Source: Pseudomonas putida (lineage in GTDB: Bacteria > Pseudomonadota > Gammaproteobacteria > Pseudomonadales > Pseudomonadaceae). From it: DNA of 64,000 bases. Of the stretch, positions 16,073-24,688 are shown piece after piece; within the stretch, counting starts at the first letter, position 1; each line of letters starts with the position of its first letter. The notes below the pieces were generated by a model. The model made no database searches. It was not told the DNA's origin and worked only from the letters and a program-made list of their open reading frames with translations. The DNA is taken from assembly GCF_001976065.1 (NCBI RefSeq), contig NZ_MNAH01000007.1, positions 178,679-242,678 of the forward strand, written 5' to 3'. Position numbers and translations under genes: made by a program.

Positions 16073-17282
16073 GCCGGGCAAGACCGGCAGCCTGATGCCG
16101 GTCGAGGTGGCCTTGGCGCGCTTGCTGGAAATGGCGGATGCCTCGCGGATCGTCGAGCGCGAGCGTTTGCCGTTGGCGCAGGTCCAAGGCCGGGTGCTGG
16201 CCGACGATCTGCTGTCCACCCTCGATCTGCCGCCCTGGCCCAATAGCGCGATGGATGGTTATGCCTTGCGCGTAGCTGACTGGAGCGCAGAGCCGCTGGT
16301 CGTCAGCCAGAAAGTGTTCGCCGGCCAGGCCCCTGCTGCGTTGACGCCAGGCACTTGTGCCCGAATCTTCACCGGCGCCCCTGTTCCGCCGGGTGCCGAT
16401 TGCGTCGAGATGCAGGAGAACGCCGAAGTCCTGGCGGATGAACGTGTACGTTTCACCGAAAACCTGGTCATCGGGCAGAACATTCGTCCACAAGGACAGG
16501 AAACCACGGTTGGCGAACTGATCCTGCCGGCGGGCACACGGCTGGGGCCGATCGAACAAGGCCTGGCAGCCTCACTGGGATGTGCCGAGCTGGATGTGAT
16601 CCGCAAGGTTCGCGTGGCGGTGCTGTCGACAGGGGATGAATTGATCGAACCGGGGCAGCCTCTGGGGCCGGGGCAGATCTACAACAGCAACAGAGTGTTG
16701 CTCTGCAGCTGGTTGCAGCGCCTGGGTTGCGAGGTGATCGACGCCGGAATTCTGCCGGATAACCTGGACACCACGCGCATGCGCCTGGGTGAGCTGGGGG
16801 ATGTCGACCTGATCCTCTCGACGGGTGGCGTATCGGTGGGGGAGGCCGACTTCCTGGGCATGGCCCTGAGGGAGGAGGGCGAGCTGGCGCTGTGGAAGCT
16901 CGCCATCAAACCCGGTAAACCCCTGACCTTCGGCCACTTTCGTGGTGTGCCGGTGATCGGCTTGCCGGGCAATCCAGCCTCGACCCTGGTGACCTTTGCC
17001 TTGCTGGCAAGGCCTTATCTGCTGCGGCGCCTGGGTGTCCAGGAGGTGGAGCCGCTGAAGGTGCAAGTGCCGGCAGGGTTCGATTGGCCTAAGGCTGGTA
17101 ATCGACGCGAGTACCTGCGCGGTCGCCTGGAAAGCGGCCAGGCCATCATCTACCACAATCAGAGTTCCGGTGTGCTGCGCAGCGCCGCCTGGGCCGATGG
17201 ACTGGTCGAGGTCATGGAGGAGCGAACGCTGGTGGCAGGTGATAGTGTCTACTTCATCCCGCTGAGCGAAGTGTTGAGCTGA
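16056..17282 (+). CDS. moeA: Molybdopterin molybdenumtransferase MoeA
   Basis: 408 aa from the GTG at 16056 (alternative ATG at 16095). Inserts molybdenum into adenylated molybdopterin. Features: PPWPNSAMDGYALR at about 60-73, TGAPVPPGAD, VAVLSTGDELIEPG and STGGVSVGEADFL, and KPGKPLTFG, covering MoeA domains N, linker, MoCF_biosynth and C. Ends with a terminator hairpin. Second gene of moaB-moeA. Confidence 0.93.
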   Translation: MNPAGKPGKTGSLMPVEVALARLLEMADASRIVERERLPLAQVQGRVLADDLLSTLDLPPWPNSAMDGYALRVADWSAEPLVVSQKVFAGQAPAALTPGTCARIFTGAPVPPGADCVEMQENAEVLADERVRFTENLVIGQNIRPQGQETTVGELILPAGTRLGPIEQGLAASLGCAELDVIRKVRVAVLSTGDELIEPGQPLGPGQIYNSNRVLLCSWLQRLGCEVIDAGILPDNLDTTRMRLGELGDVDLILSTGGVSVGEADFLGMALREEGELALWKLAIKPGKPLTFGHFRGVPVIGLPGNPASTLVTFALLARPYLLRRLGVQEVEPLKVQVPAGFDWPKAGNRREYLRGRLESGQAIIYHNQSSGVLRSAAWADGLVEVMEERTLVAGDSVYFIPLSEVLS

Positions 17283-17304
17283 TTCTGGCCGCCGCGCGTC
17301 AATG

Positions 17305-17333
17305 CAAGCCCGGTCGACTGAACCGGGTTTTGC
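17305..17333 (+). terminator. Terminator after moeA
   Basis: CCCGGT (17309-17314) pairs with ACCGGG (17322-17327), extended by GCAA/TTGC, followed by TTTTGC. Confidence 0.7.
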
Positions 17334-17345
17334 ATTCATGGCGCA

Positions 17346-17657
17346 TCAGTGAGCCAGCAGGAGTGATACGACCTGGTCGAAACGGCTATTGGCGATCCAG
17401 CCCAGCAGCCCAAGGACAACGGCTGTACCGATCGCCGAATAGGCAAGCCTGTGCCTGATGGACCTGATGTCACTGCGAATCTTTTTCAGTTCGCCTCGCA
17501 GGGTTTCGAGGTGTGTCTCAAGCTCGTTGACGCGAGGTTGCATATCAACTTCTCCGCTGGATTGTGCTCTGCTGACGATTTCAGCTTGATGATTGGCCCG
17601 TTTCGTTGCGAGCGGCACCACCGGAATCACCGGTGACCTGATGTCATGGGGTTGCAT
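17346..17657 (-). CDS. Small C-tail-anchored coiled-coil protein, hypothetical
   Basis: 103 aa from MQPHDIRSP. Residues about 40-75 form a heptad-like coiled coil (ELETHLETLRGELKKIRSDI) and 78-97 one membrane helix (SAIGTAVVLGLLGWIA). No signal peptide. AAGGATG precedes the ATG at 17657; the longer frame adds 20 residues without support. Common in Pseudomonas as a hypothetical protein; no function can be given. Confidence 0.7.
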   Translation of the reverse strand: MQPHDIRSPVIPVVPLATKRANHQAEIVSRAQSSGEVDMQPRVNELETHLETLRGELKKIRSDIRSIRHRLAYSAIGTAVVLGLLGWIANSRFDQVVSLLLAH

Positions 17658-17871
17658 TGCACATCCTTGTGTCTGTCCTGCTGATGACTGAAAACCGCTG
17701 ACACAAAAGTGTACCAATCGCCTTTTCTGGTCAATTGAGCCAATTCCTCACGTTTTGTAAGAAAATTCTCCTTATTTGACTCCACTGTAAATAATTCAGT
17801 TTTTTGCGACTTTTCAGGAGCGTGGGAAGGTCACATATCCCATAGGCCATTCAATAATGGGAGTGACGACA

Positions 17872-18789
17872 ATGAGCGAACGCAAGGCGCTGTTGATTTT
17901 GCATGGCAAGCAGGCGCTCAACGACGAGGTTCGGGCCGCCGTCGAGGGCAAGCGTGAACAAGGCTGGGAGCTGGCCGTTCGGTTGACCTGGGAAGCCGGG
18001 GATGCGCAACGGCTGGTGGGCGAAGCGCTGCAGGCGGGTTATCGGCAGATCATTGCCGGTGGTGGCGACGGCACCTTGCGTGATATTGCTGAAGCCATGG
18101 CCGGTCAGTCGCAGCAGGCCAGCCTGGTGCTGATGCCGCTGGGCACTGCCAACGATTTTGCCCGGGCTGCCGGCGTTCCACTGGAGCCGGATCAAGCACT
18201 GGCGCTTCTGGACGTTGCACCTAGCGCCATTGATCTAGGCGAAGTTGGCGGGCAGGTGTTCTTGAATATGGCTACCGGTGGTTTTGGCAGTCAGGTCACG
18301 GCCAATACCTCCGAAGAATTGAAGAAAGTCCTGGGTGGTGCGGCGTATCTGTTCACCGGCTTGTCGCGATTCAGTGAGTTGCATGCGGCATACGGAGAGT
18401 TGCAGGGGCCCGATTTCCACTGGAGTGGCGAGTTGCTGGCTTTGGGGATCGGTAACGGCCGGCAGGCTGGCGGTGGGCACGAGCTCTGCCCGCAGGCCCT
18501 GGCTGACGACGGGCTGCTCGACATCAGCATTCTGCCGGCCCCGCAGGAGCTGCTGGGCACCTTAAAGGACCTGCTGGCCGATGGCTTCGGAATCGACAAC
18601 ATGTTCGTTCGGGCGCGTCTGCCATGGGTTGAGATCAAAGCCTCGGAGGGCCTTTACATCAACCTCGATGGAGAACCGCTCGAGGGTGACAGCCTGCGTT
18701 TCTCGGCTCGTCCGGCAGCGCTGTGGGTGCATTTGCCCGAGCAGTCACCCTTGTTGAGCGGGACCGAGGCTGTCAGTCGTCAAGACTGA
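17872..18789 (+). CDS. yegS: Lipid kinase YegS-like
   Basis: 305 aa. Diacylglycerol-kinase catalytic fold: GGGDGTLRDIAEAM at about 62-75 is the ATP-binding loop, then MPLGTANDFARAAG. E. coli YegS phosphorylates phosphatidylglycerol in vitro. Start at MSERKALL chosen for GGGAG 8 bases upstream. The 3' end overlaps the converging regulator gene by 17 bases. Confidence 0.9.
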   Translation: MSERKALLILHGKQALNDEVRAAVEGKREQGWELAVRLTWEAGDAQRLVGEALQAGYRQIIAGGGDGTLRDIAEAMAGQSQQASLVLMPLGTANDFARAAGVPLEPDQALALLDVAPSAIDLGEVGGQVFLNMATGGFGSQVTANTSEELKKVLGGAAYLFTGLSRFSELHAAYGELQGPDFHWSGELLALGIGNGRQAGGGHELCPQALADDGLLDISILPAPQELLGTLKDLLADGFGIDNMFVRARLPWVEIKASEGLYINLDGEPLEGDSLRFSARPAALWVHLPEQSPLLSGTEAVSRQD

Positions 18790-19432
18790 TGATCTGTTCT
18801 CGTACGGCGAACAAGACCAGGCCGGCCACGTCAAAGATCTGCAAGCGCTTCATGACTTGCGATCGATGGGTTTCAACGGTCTTGACGCTCAGGCCCAGGC
18901 CGTTGGCGATTTCCCGGGTGGATTTGCCACGCACGATCAGCCGCAGGATTTCCAGCTGACGCGCAGTCAGGTTGTGCGAATCTGTCGGGTCCGCCTGGTG
19001 TTTCTGGGTTCGGGTCAATGCCTGGGTGATCACGGTATGGGCGATGGCCGGGCTCAGGTAGCGCTCATTGTTACGCAAGGCCTCCAGCGCGTGTTCCAGT
19101 TCGGTGGCCGTGGTGTCCTTGAGCAGATACCCATGGGCCCCCGATTCCAGGGCTTGCATGATGAGCGCCGGGTCGGTGTGCATCGACAGGATCAGGACCT
19201 TGCTCTGCGGGCGGACCCGCTTTAGCTGTTGCAAGGCTTCGAGGCCACCGGTCTGCTTCATGGAGATATCGAGCAGCACGATATCCGGGGACAGACGCTG
19301 GACCATTTCGAGCAGCTGCGAGCCATCGTTGGCCTCGCCGATTACCGCGTAGCCAGGAAGATCCAGCACCAGAGCGCGCACGCCAGCCCTGATCAGCGAG
19401 TGGTCATCCACCAGAAGCAAGTTACAAGTCAA
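18773..19432 (-). CDS. NarL/FixJ-type response regulator
   Basis: 219 aa. Receiver with D9/D10, phospho-acceptor D55 (IVLLDISM) and K105 (LLKDT); LuxR helix-turn-helix at about 152-205 (STREIANGLGLSVKTVETHRS). The ATG overlaps the kinase stop (ATGA), so the pair is co-translated. Target genes unknown. Confidence 0.9.
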   Translation of the reverse strand: MTCNLLLVDDHSLIRAGVRALVLDLPGYAVIGEANDGSQLLEMVQRLSPDIVLLDISMKQTGGLEALQQLKRVRPQSKVLILSMHTDPALIMQALESGAHGYLLKDTTATELEHALEALRNNERYLSPAIAHTVITQALTRTQKHQADPTDSHNLTARQLEILRLIVRGKSTREIANGLGLSVKTVETHRSQVMKRLQIFDVAGLVLFAVREQIISLDD

Positions 19433-20337
19433 TGCATAACCTTATTCGTACTGGCCCGTTCGAACGCGCGAGGCGCCCATGGGAAGAGGGCTTCGATTTG
19501 GGTGCCTTTGCCGGGCTCGCTGGTCACGGTCAGCGTGCCGCCCAACTGCTTGATCCGTTCCGTCATCCCGGCCATGCCGCGTTGTCCTTCACGCCCCGGG
19601 TCGGTGGCGGGTACGAAACCCTGGCCATCGTCACTGATCATCAATGCCAGTCCCTGGGGCGTACGCTGCAGGGATACAAGCAGGTTTTGCGCTTCGGCAT
19701 GGCGCAGTATGTTGGTGACGGCCTCCTGGGTGATGCGAAAGGCCGCCACTGCCATTTCTTCGGGAATGCCGGTCAGTCGTTGATGGCACTCCAGGCTCCA
19801 GTGCACCGGGGTGTTGCTCAGCGTCTTGAGCAGATGCGCCCGCAGGCTGGCTTCCAGCCCAAGGCTGGCCAGTTGTCGGGGGTTGAGGATGGCCGATACA
19901 TCGCGAACCTTGGCGAGGGTCTCCTCCAGCGTGTCGCACAGCACCGAGCATTGCCCCTGGAGGTCTTCGGGCATCCTGCGCTTGAGCCAGTCACTTTGCA
20001 GTTTTGCCGCGGTCAGTAGCTGGCCAATGTCGTCGTGCAATTCTCGACTGAGGCGGTGACGTTCGTTTTCCTGGACTTGCAGCAACCGCTCGGCCAGCTC
20101 CTGAGGTTGGAACTTGATCGACTTGCGTGACAGGCGGTACTGCATCCAGACGCAGCCCAGGGCGGCAATATCCAGCACCAGCAGACCCAGCGGCAAAGGC
20201 GTGGACAGGCCATAGACCAACAGGCTGCCGAGTGTCGAGACGCCGCATAGCAACAACGTGAACCGGCGCGCGTTTTCCTGGGAGGGTGGCCACTGGGCGA
20301 TTGACTTGAGGCTGGCGTACATAGCAGATGGAGCCAA
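19429..20337 (-). CDS. NarX/UhpB-type sensor histidine kinase
   Basis: 302 aa. Two membrane segments at the N-terminus (about 26-45 and 48-66), no real periplasmic domain, then HisKA_3 with H101 in RLSRELHDDIGQLL, and HATPase with EAVTNILRHA and DDGQGF. Phosphorylates the regulator encoded immediately downstream. With no periplasmic sensor it probably senses a membrane or cytoplasmic cue. MYASLKS (codon 6) is an alternative start. Confidence 0.9.
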   Translation of the reverse strand: MAPSAMYASLKSIAQWPPSQENARRFTLLLCGVSTLGSLLVYGLSTPLPLGLLVLDIAALGCVWMQYRLSRKSIKFQPQELAERLLQVQENERHRLSRELHDDIGQLLTAAKLQSDWLKRRMPEDLQGQCSVLCDTLEETLAKVRDVSAILNPRQLASLGLEASLRAHLLKTLSNTPVHWSLECHQRLTGIPEEMAVAAFRITQEAVTNILRHAEAQNLLVSLQRTPQGLALMISDDGQGFVPATDPGREGQRGMAGMTERIKQLGGTLTVTSEPGKGTQIEALFPWAPRAFERASTNKVMH

Positions 20338-20788
20338 TGGATGTTCGCTGCGGGCTGATCGGTCATGTTCGCTGACAGATCAATGATTTTTTATGTCAGC
20401 TTCGACTTCAACGGTTTTTGTATAAGAAAAACCGGGGTCTTGTATAAGAAATCAAACCTGAAAATTGTTAGCTGAGTTGTATGCAATCGCGTTGTCGTTA
20501 ATTGACGTCAACTAATCGGCGGCATAATACCACTTCGCAAACCATTGGTCGCGCCTGTGCTAAATGTCCGGAAGGTCAAGAAATAGCGGGCATGAACCTT
20601 AGATAACGGCGTCAAGGTTTCGATTATCCGCGTCGTTACAGTCAGAAAAAATCGGCTCAGGCAGGTGAACACGTTGTACAAGTCAAAGTAACTTGTATTG
20701 AGGTGTCGCTGGTAGATATGAAGTAGTCAATTGCGACAGGAATCTTGCGCGGCAGGCATATCCGCAGCTGACGTCTACTTGCGCAAAG
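20338..20788. other. 450-bp region upstream of the kinase pair
   Basis: No protein gene seen. Contains two copies of TTGTATAAGAAA (20418-20429 and 20440-20451) spaced exactly 22 bp, and a plus-strand sigma70-like element, TTGACG-N17-TAATAC, near 20500-20530 with no coding gene behind it on that strand. Confidence 0.5.
20418..20451. repeat. TTGTATAAGAAA direct repeat upstream of the kinase operon
   Basis: Two exact 12-base copies, start to start 22 bp (two helical turns), about 85-115 bp upstream of the kinase start. Spacing suits binding of a protein dimer on one face of the DNA, possibly the operon's own regulator. Confidence 0.5.
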
Positions 20789-21259
20789 TTAAGCCTGACG
20801 CTGCGAATAAGAAACGAGTGTGTACGGCCTGGAGTTAACCGGGGGGCGAAATTGACTCTGGCCGACCTGGAACGCGAAGGCTTCGATCAGGGAGGTCTGT
20901 TCAGTTTCATCGAGGCTCAGCTGACCGGTTTTCTGGTCAATCAGTTCAAGCTGCCAGGCGATCAGTGTCAGGCAGTTCTTGAGCGCATCCAGGGCCTCAT
21001 CGTGCAGTGCCATGTGGATGTGGGCGTGACTGAGCAGGCCATGAATGTGTAATGAAAACTCTGACACGGCCGCGAGGGCAAGAGCATCCGCCTTGCAGGC
21101 CAGTTTGAGCAGGGTGCTGAGCATGCAGTCTATGGCGTCCGGGTCATTGCTGATCAATTGCAGATGACTCAGGCATTCTTCGGTCCTGGCCAGCAATGTT
21201 TCAGCCTCGACGAGAAACTCCGGAATACGCTGGGCCCACTCGTTACGATTGTTCGGCAT
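20789..21259 (-). CDS. CheA-P1/Hpt-like helical protein lacking the phospho-histidine motif
   Basis: 156 aa, start MPNNRNEW with GGAG 6 bases upstream (the longer reading would use that ribosome site as codons). The helical pattern follows a CheA P1 (Hpt) bundle: EFLVEAETLLARTEECLSHL for the first helix, a CMLSTLLKLACKADALALA helix where P1 has HSIKGGA, then two further helices to about 135. No H-x-x-K-G motif is found; the aligned place reads LLKLACK. Divergent from cheV. Assignment rests on pattern only. Confidence 0.55.
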   Translation of the reverse strand: MPNNRNEWAQRIPEFLVEAETLLARTEECLSHLQLISNDPDAIDCMLSTLLKLACKADALALAAVSEFSLHIHGLLSHAHIHMALHDEALDALKNCLTLIAWQLELIDQKTGQLSLDETEQTSLIEAFAFQVGQSQFRPPVNSRPYTLVSYSQRQA

Positions 21260-21707
21260 GCTTATCTCCACAACGTCATGTCAAATGAGGAGGGTGTCAT
21301 GTGTGTCGACGAGGACGATCCATACCTGTTGTCTTGAGTTCGTCTGTACGGCTCAAGGGTGGGCTGAACGCTTGAAAGGGCGTTGGGCCACTGGTTTGCA
21401 ATCGCAGACAAATGCCCGACTCCATTCATGCAATGAGAATGGCATCACATTAATGGCTATTGGATAGTGCGAATATCAGGTTGCACCTGATTGTTGCTAG
21501 GGGAATCCCTTACGGTGGGGAACCAACTGCGCAAACTACGGTCGCGGCGAGAAGAATGCAGCGGATGAAATGACAAGGCCAGTAAAGCATGATGTTAATT
21601 TGACATCAATGCCCGGGCGTGGCATTTGCCAAGGGGTCAAGGTCCGGCAATAGCAGCCGATACCCCTCTATCCAGTGAATTCATCCGAACAAGCCCAGGA
21701 GTGATTG
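21260..21707. other. Divergent region upstream of cheV
   Basis: No gene longer than shadow frames. Holds the FliA-type promoter at 21637-21663. The rest shows nothing I can name. Confidence 0.5.
21637..21663 (+). promoter_or_regulatory. Sigma28 (FliA) promoter for cheV
   Basis: TCAAG (21637-21641), 14 bases, then GCCGATAC (21656-21663) fits the flagellar sigma28 consensus TAAAG-N14-GCCGATAA with the usual Pseudomonas TCAAG variant. It lies 44 bases before the cheV ATG. Confidence 0.75.
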
Positions 21708-22643
21708 ATGGCCGGCATTCTCGATACGGTAGACCAGCGTACGCAACTTGTGGGTGAGAATCGCCTGGAAATTCTCATGTTCCGCCTTGCCGGGCGGCAA
21801 TTGTTCGCGATCAACGTGTTCAAAGTGCAGGAAGTCCTGCAACTGCCGAAGTTGACCCTGATGCCCCAGCGCCACCCCTTCGTGTGCGGCGTGGTCAATC
21901 TGCGCGGCCAGACCCTGCCGGTCATCGACCTGTCCCAGGCTATCGGCATGCGTGCGCTGGTGCCAGGCCCTGGCAGCACGATCATCGTCACCGAGTACAA
22001 CCGCTCGGTCCAGGCCTTCCTGGTCGGGGGCGTGGACCGTATCGTCAACATGAACTGGGAGGCAATCCTGCCGCCGCCGAGCAGCGCCGGTCGGCAACAT
22101 TACCTGACCGCTATCAGCAAGGTGGATGATCAGTTGGTGGAGATCATCGACGTCGAGAAAGTCCTCGCCGAAATCGTGCCTTACAACGCCAGGGTCTCCC
22201 GGGAAAAACTCGAAGATCCGGTGCTGGAACGCGCCCGTGGCCGCGAAGTGCTGCTGGTGGACGACTCAAATGTGGCCCTGGCGCAGTTGCGCGATACCCT
22301 GGGGCAACTGGGCGTGAAGATGCACATCGCCAGCGATGGCTTGAAGGCACTGAACATGCTCAAGGCCTGGGCGGACACAGGCGTCAACATGACCGACAAA
22401 CTGCTGATGGTATTCACCGACGCGGAAATGCCGGAAATGGACGGCTATCGCCTGACCACCGAAATCCGCAACGATCCGCGGCTGCGTGGCCTTTATGTGG
22501 TGCTGCACACGTCCCTGTCCGGCAGCTTCAACGAGTCAATGGTGAAGAAGGTTGGCTGTGACGACTTTCTTTCCAAGTTTCAGCCGGACAAGTTGGTTGA
22601 TGTGGTGCGTCAGCGTTTGGTGCGGGATGTGGTGCCGGCCTGA
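21708..22643 (+). CDS. cheV: Chemotaxis coupling protein CheV (CheW-receiver)
   Basis: 311 aa. CheW domain at about 15-160 (LFAINVFKVQEVLQLPKL, VVNLRGQTLPVIDL) followed by a receiver at about 180-305 with DD (LLVDDS) and the phospho-acceptor aspartate in FTDAEMPEMDGY. Couples chemoreceptors to CheA and takes phosphate, aiding adaptation. AGGAG lies 6 bases before the ATG. Stands alone, away from the main che cluster, behind its own FliA promoter. Confidence 0.93.
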   Translation: MAGILDTVDQRTQLVGENRLEILMFRLAGRQLFAINVFKVQEVLQLPKLTLMPQRHPFVCGVVNLRGQTLPVIDLSQAIGMRALVPGPGSTIIVTEYNRSVQAFLVGGVDRIVNMNWEAILPPPSSAGRQHYLTAISKVDDQLVEIIDVEKVLAEIVPYNARVSREKLEDPVLERARGREVLLVDDSNVALAQLRDTLGQLGVKMHIASDGLKALNMLKAWADTGVNMTDKLLMVFTDAEMPEMDGYRLTTEIRNDPRLRGLYVVLHTSLSGSFNESMVKKVGCDDFLSKFQPDKLVDVVRQRLVRDVVPA

Positions 22644-22696
22644 CAGCTGGCCTCTGGACAACGCGGTTACTAAACAGCGCGCGTCATCGTTGACGT

Positions 22697-22723
22697 CCTT
22701 CGCTGGCAAGCCAGCTCCTACAG
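22697..22723. repeat. REP element (single)
   Basis: One copy of the GTAGGAGCtGGCTTGCCAGCGAAGG family in reverse orientation, between cheV and the MOSC gene. Confidence 0.8.
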
Positions 22724-22846
22724 TGGATCGGGTATGGCCGCGATAGATGGGGCGGCTGTCGGGCCGCCATCGTGGCAATGCGGCGACCTTTGATTCGCTG
22801 ATCAAGCTCGTATAGGGTGGCGTTTTTGTCCATCAGGGAGTTGGTC

Positions 22847-23653
22847 ATGTTGCGTCTGAGCGCGCTGTATCGTTATCCGTTGAAATCCGGCAAAGGCGAG
22901 ATCCTGCAGCAGGTCGGCCTCGACAAGCTGGGCCTGGACGGTGATCGACGCTGGATGCTGGTGGATGAAGCCAGTGGGCGTTTCCTGACTCAGCGCGCAG
23001 TGGCGCAGATGAGCCAGCTGTCGGCGTTGTGGAATGCCGAAGGTGGCTTGACCCTCAACGCCCCCGGCCATTCGCCGATCGAGGTCGCCTTGCCCGCCAG
23101 TGACGCTCAATTGCGTGGCGTGACCATCTGGCGTGACAGCTTGCGCGTACCCGATGCCGGCGACGCGGCGGGTGCCTGGGTCAGTCGGTTCATCGGCAAG
23201 CCGACGCGCCTGGTGCAGGTGCCGCTGGATCGTGCACGGATCACCGAATCGGGTTATGGCAGGGACGACGATCAGGTGGCCTTCGCCGACGGCTACCCGC
23301 TGTTGCTGATTGGCCAGGCGTCGCTGGAAGACCTGTCGCAACGCGTCGGCCGCCCGCTGGAAATGCTGCGTTTCCGGCCAAACCTGGTGATCGAGGGCTG
23401 CGAGGCGTATGCCGAGGATGGCTGGAAGCGCCTGCGCATTGGCGATGTCGAGTTCCGCGTGGTCAAGCCCTGTTCACGCTGCATCATGACTACCGTCGAT
23501 CCGCAAACCGGCGAGCGTAGCGCTGACCGCGAACCCTTTGCCACCTTGCAGAAGTACCGTACCGAAGCCAATGGCGCGATGTTCGGGCAGAACCTGGTCA
23601 ACGACGGTAATGGCTGGCTCGAAGTCGGCATGCCGGTTACCGTTCTCGAATAA
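22847..23653 (+). CDS. MOSC-domain protein (YcbX-like)
   Basis: 268 aa. MOSC_N beta-barrel at 1-115 (YRYPLKSGKGE), MOSC domain at about 125-265 with the molybdenum-cofactor cysteine region VKPCSRCIMTTVDPQTGE. E. coli YcbX reduces N-hydroxylated base analogues and has an extra C-terminal ferredoxin domain, missing here, so electrons must come from a partner protein. AGGGAG precedes the ATG. Confidence 0.88.
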   Translation: MLRLSALYRYPLKSGKGEILQQVGLDKLGLDGDRRWMLVDEASGRFLTQRAVAQMSQLSALWNAEGGLTLNAPGHSPIEVALPASDAQLRGVTIWRDSLRVPDAGDAAGAWVSRFIGKPTRLVQVPLDRARITESGYGRDDDQVAFADGYPLLLIGQASLEDLSQRVGRPLEMLRFRPNLVIEGCEAYAEDGWKRLRIGDVEFRVVKPCSRCIMTTVDPQTGERSADREPFATLQKYRTEANGAMFGQNLVNDGNGWLEVGMPVTVLE

Positions 23654-23666
23654 ACGCCCTTCAATG

Positions 23667-23702
23667 AAAAATGCCCGTGTCGATGGACACGGGCATTTTT
23701 TT
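23667..23702. terminator. Bidirectional terminator
   Basis: ATGCCCGTGTC and GACACGGGCAT form an 11-bp stem with a GATG loop, with A5 before and T7 after. Shared by the MOSC gene and ppnP. Confidence 0.93.
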
Positions 23703-23720
23703 CGCGGTAAACCCGGGGTT

Positions 23721-24005
23721 TTAGCCGCGGTATTCGCACAGGTAGGCCGTGTCGACGGCCACTTTGAGCTGGAACTTGCTGTTGGCAGGCACGTTGAACT
23801 GGCTGCCGGCAGCGAAGGTTTCCCAATCGGTGCTGTCCGGGAGCTTGACGGTCAGGGCGCCGGATACCACGTGCATGATTTCACGCTGGCTGGTGCCGAA
23901 TTCGTATTCGCCCGGGGCCATGACGCCGATGGTCGCTGGACCTTCGGCAGTGCCAAAGGCGATCGACTTGACGGTGCCGTCGAAGTACTCGTTGACTTTA
24001 AACAT
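23721..24005 (-). CDS. ppnP: Pyrimidine/purine nucleoside phosphorylase PpnP
   Basis: 94 aa, single cupin fold (DUF1255). Signature GVMAPGEYEFGTSQREIMHV and SGALTVKLP. Splits several nucleosides by phosphorolysis. Length equals the E. coli protein (YaiE/PpnP). Single gene. Confidence 0.92.
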   Translation of the reverse strand: MFKVNEYFDGTVKSIAFGTAEGPATIGVMAPGEYEFGTSQREIMHVVSGALTVKLPDSTDWETFAAGSQFNVPANSKFQLKVAVDTAYLCEYRG

Positions 24006-24074
24006 GGGCGATTCCTCGAAAAGGGCTTAAAAGGGCCGGCCAGTATGCACAAGGCCCAAGGCCGAGTCACCTCT

Positions 24075-24617
24075 CTAGAGCGGCAGGACAAGGGGCAACA
24101 GGCGTGCGGTATTGCGCGCGTCTTCCAGCGCCCGGTGTTGCTGGCCGGTGAACTGCAGCCCCGCCAGCTGCAGGGCGCCGTTGAGCCCCAGCGGTCGTTC
24201 CAGGCGCCGGGCCTTGGCAAAGCGCTGTTTGAGGTTCATGTGCGGCACGTTGCTCAAAACGCTGTCGAAGGGCAGGCGCTGCCATTCCTGGAGCAACTGT
24301 TTGCGATCGTAGTCGCCCCAGCTGACCCAGCCTTCAAGCCGTGAGTGGTGCTGGCCCAACCAGCGTTCGAATAACGGCCAGACCTCGCCCAGGGGCTGTG
24401 CGGCATCGATGTTGGCCTGGGTGATGTGCGTCAGCTCCCGGCAAAACGGCGTCAACAGGGGGCGGCGCAACGGGCGCACGAAACGCTGGAAGTAATCCAG
24501 CTCGCGGCCTTTGCGATCCACCAGGGTGGCACCGATTTCGATGATTTCCATTTCCGTTATGGGCCAACCACCCTCATCTGTGGTGGCTTCCAGATCAATG
24601 ACCAACCAGTGAGGCAT
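24075..24617 (-). CDS. DEDDh 3'-5' exonuclease (RNase T/KapD-like)
   Basis: 180 aa from MPHWLVIDLEAT (GGGAA upstream). Exo I DLEAT, Exo II near the WGDYDRK segment, and Exo III HRALEDARN give the DEDDh metal-binding set. Small single-domain exonuclease, probably on RNA ends or short DNA; relatives include KapD and the eri-1 type. A TTG start 48 bases upstream has no ribosome site. Confidence 0.85.
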   Translation of the reverse strand: MPHWLVIDLEATTDEGGWPITEMEIIEIGATLVDRKGRELDYFQRFVRPLRRPLLTPFCRELTHITQANIDAAQPLGEVWPLFERWLGQHHSRLEGWVSWGDYDRKQLLQEWQRLPFDSVLSNVPHMNLKQRFAKARRLERPLGLNGALQLAGLQFTGQQHRALEDARNTARLLPLVLPL

Positions 24618-24688
24618 CGCAGGGTTCCCGGTATCCGCGTGCTGATAGGGCTTGAGCGTAGCCAAACCCGATAGTTACGCCTAGCGAC

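Noticed and set aside
21619..21634. GTGGCATTTGCCAAGG as a sigma54 site upstream of cheV
   Set aside because: The GG and GC elements are not 10 bases apart; the FliA site just downstream fits much better.
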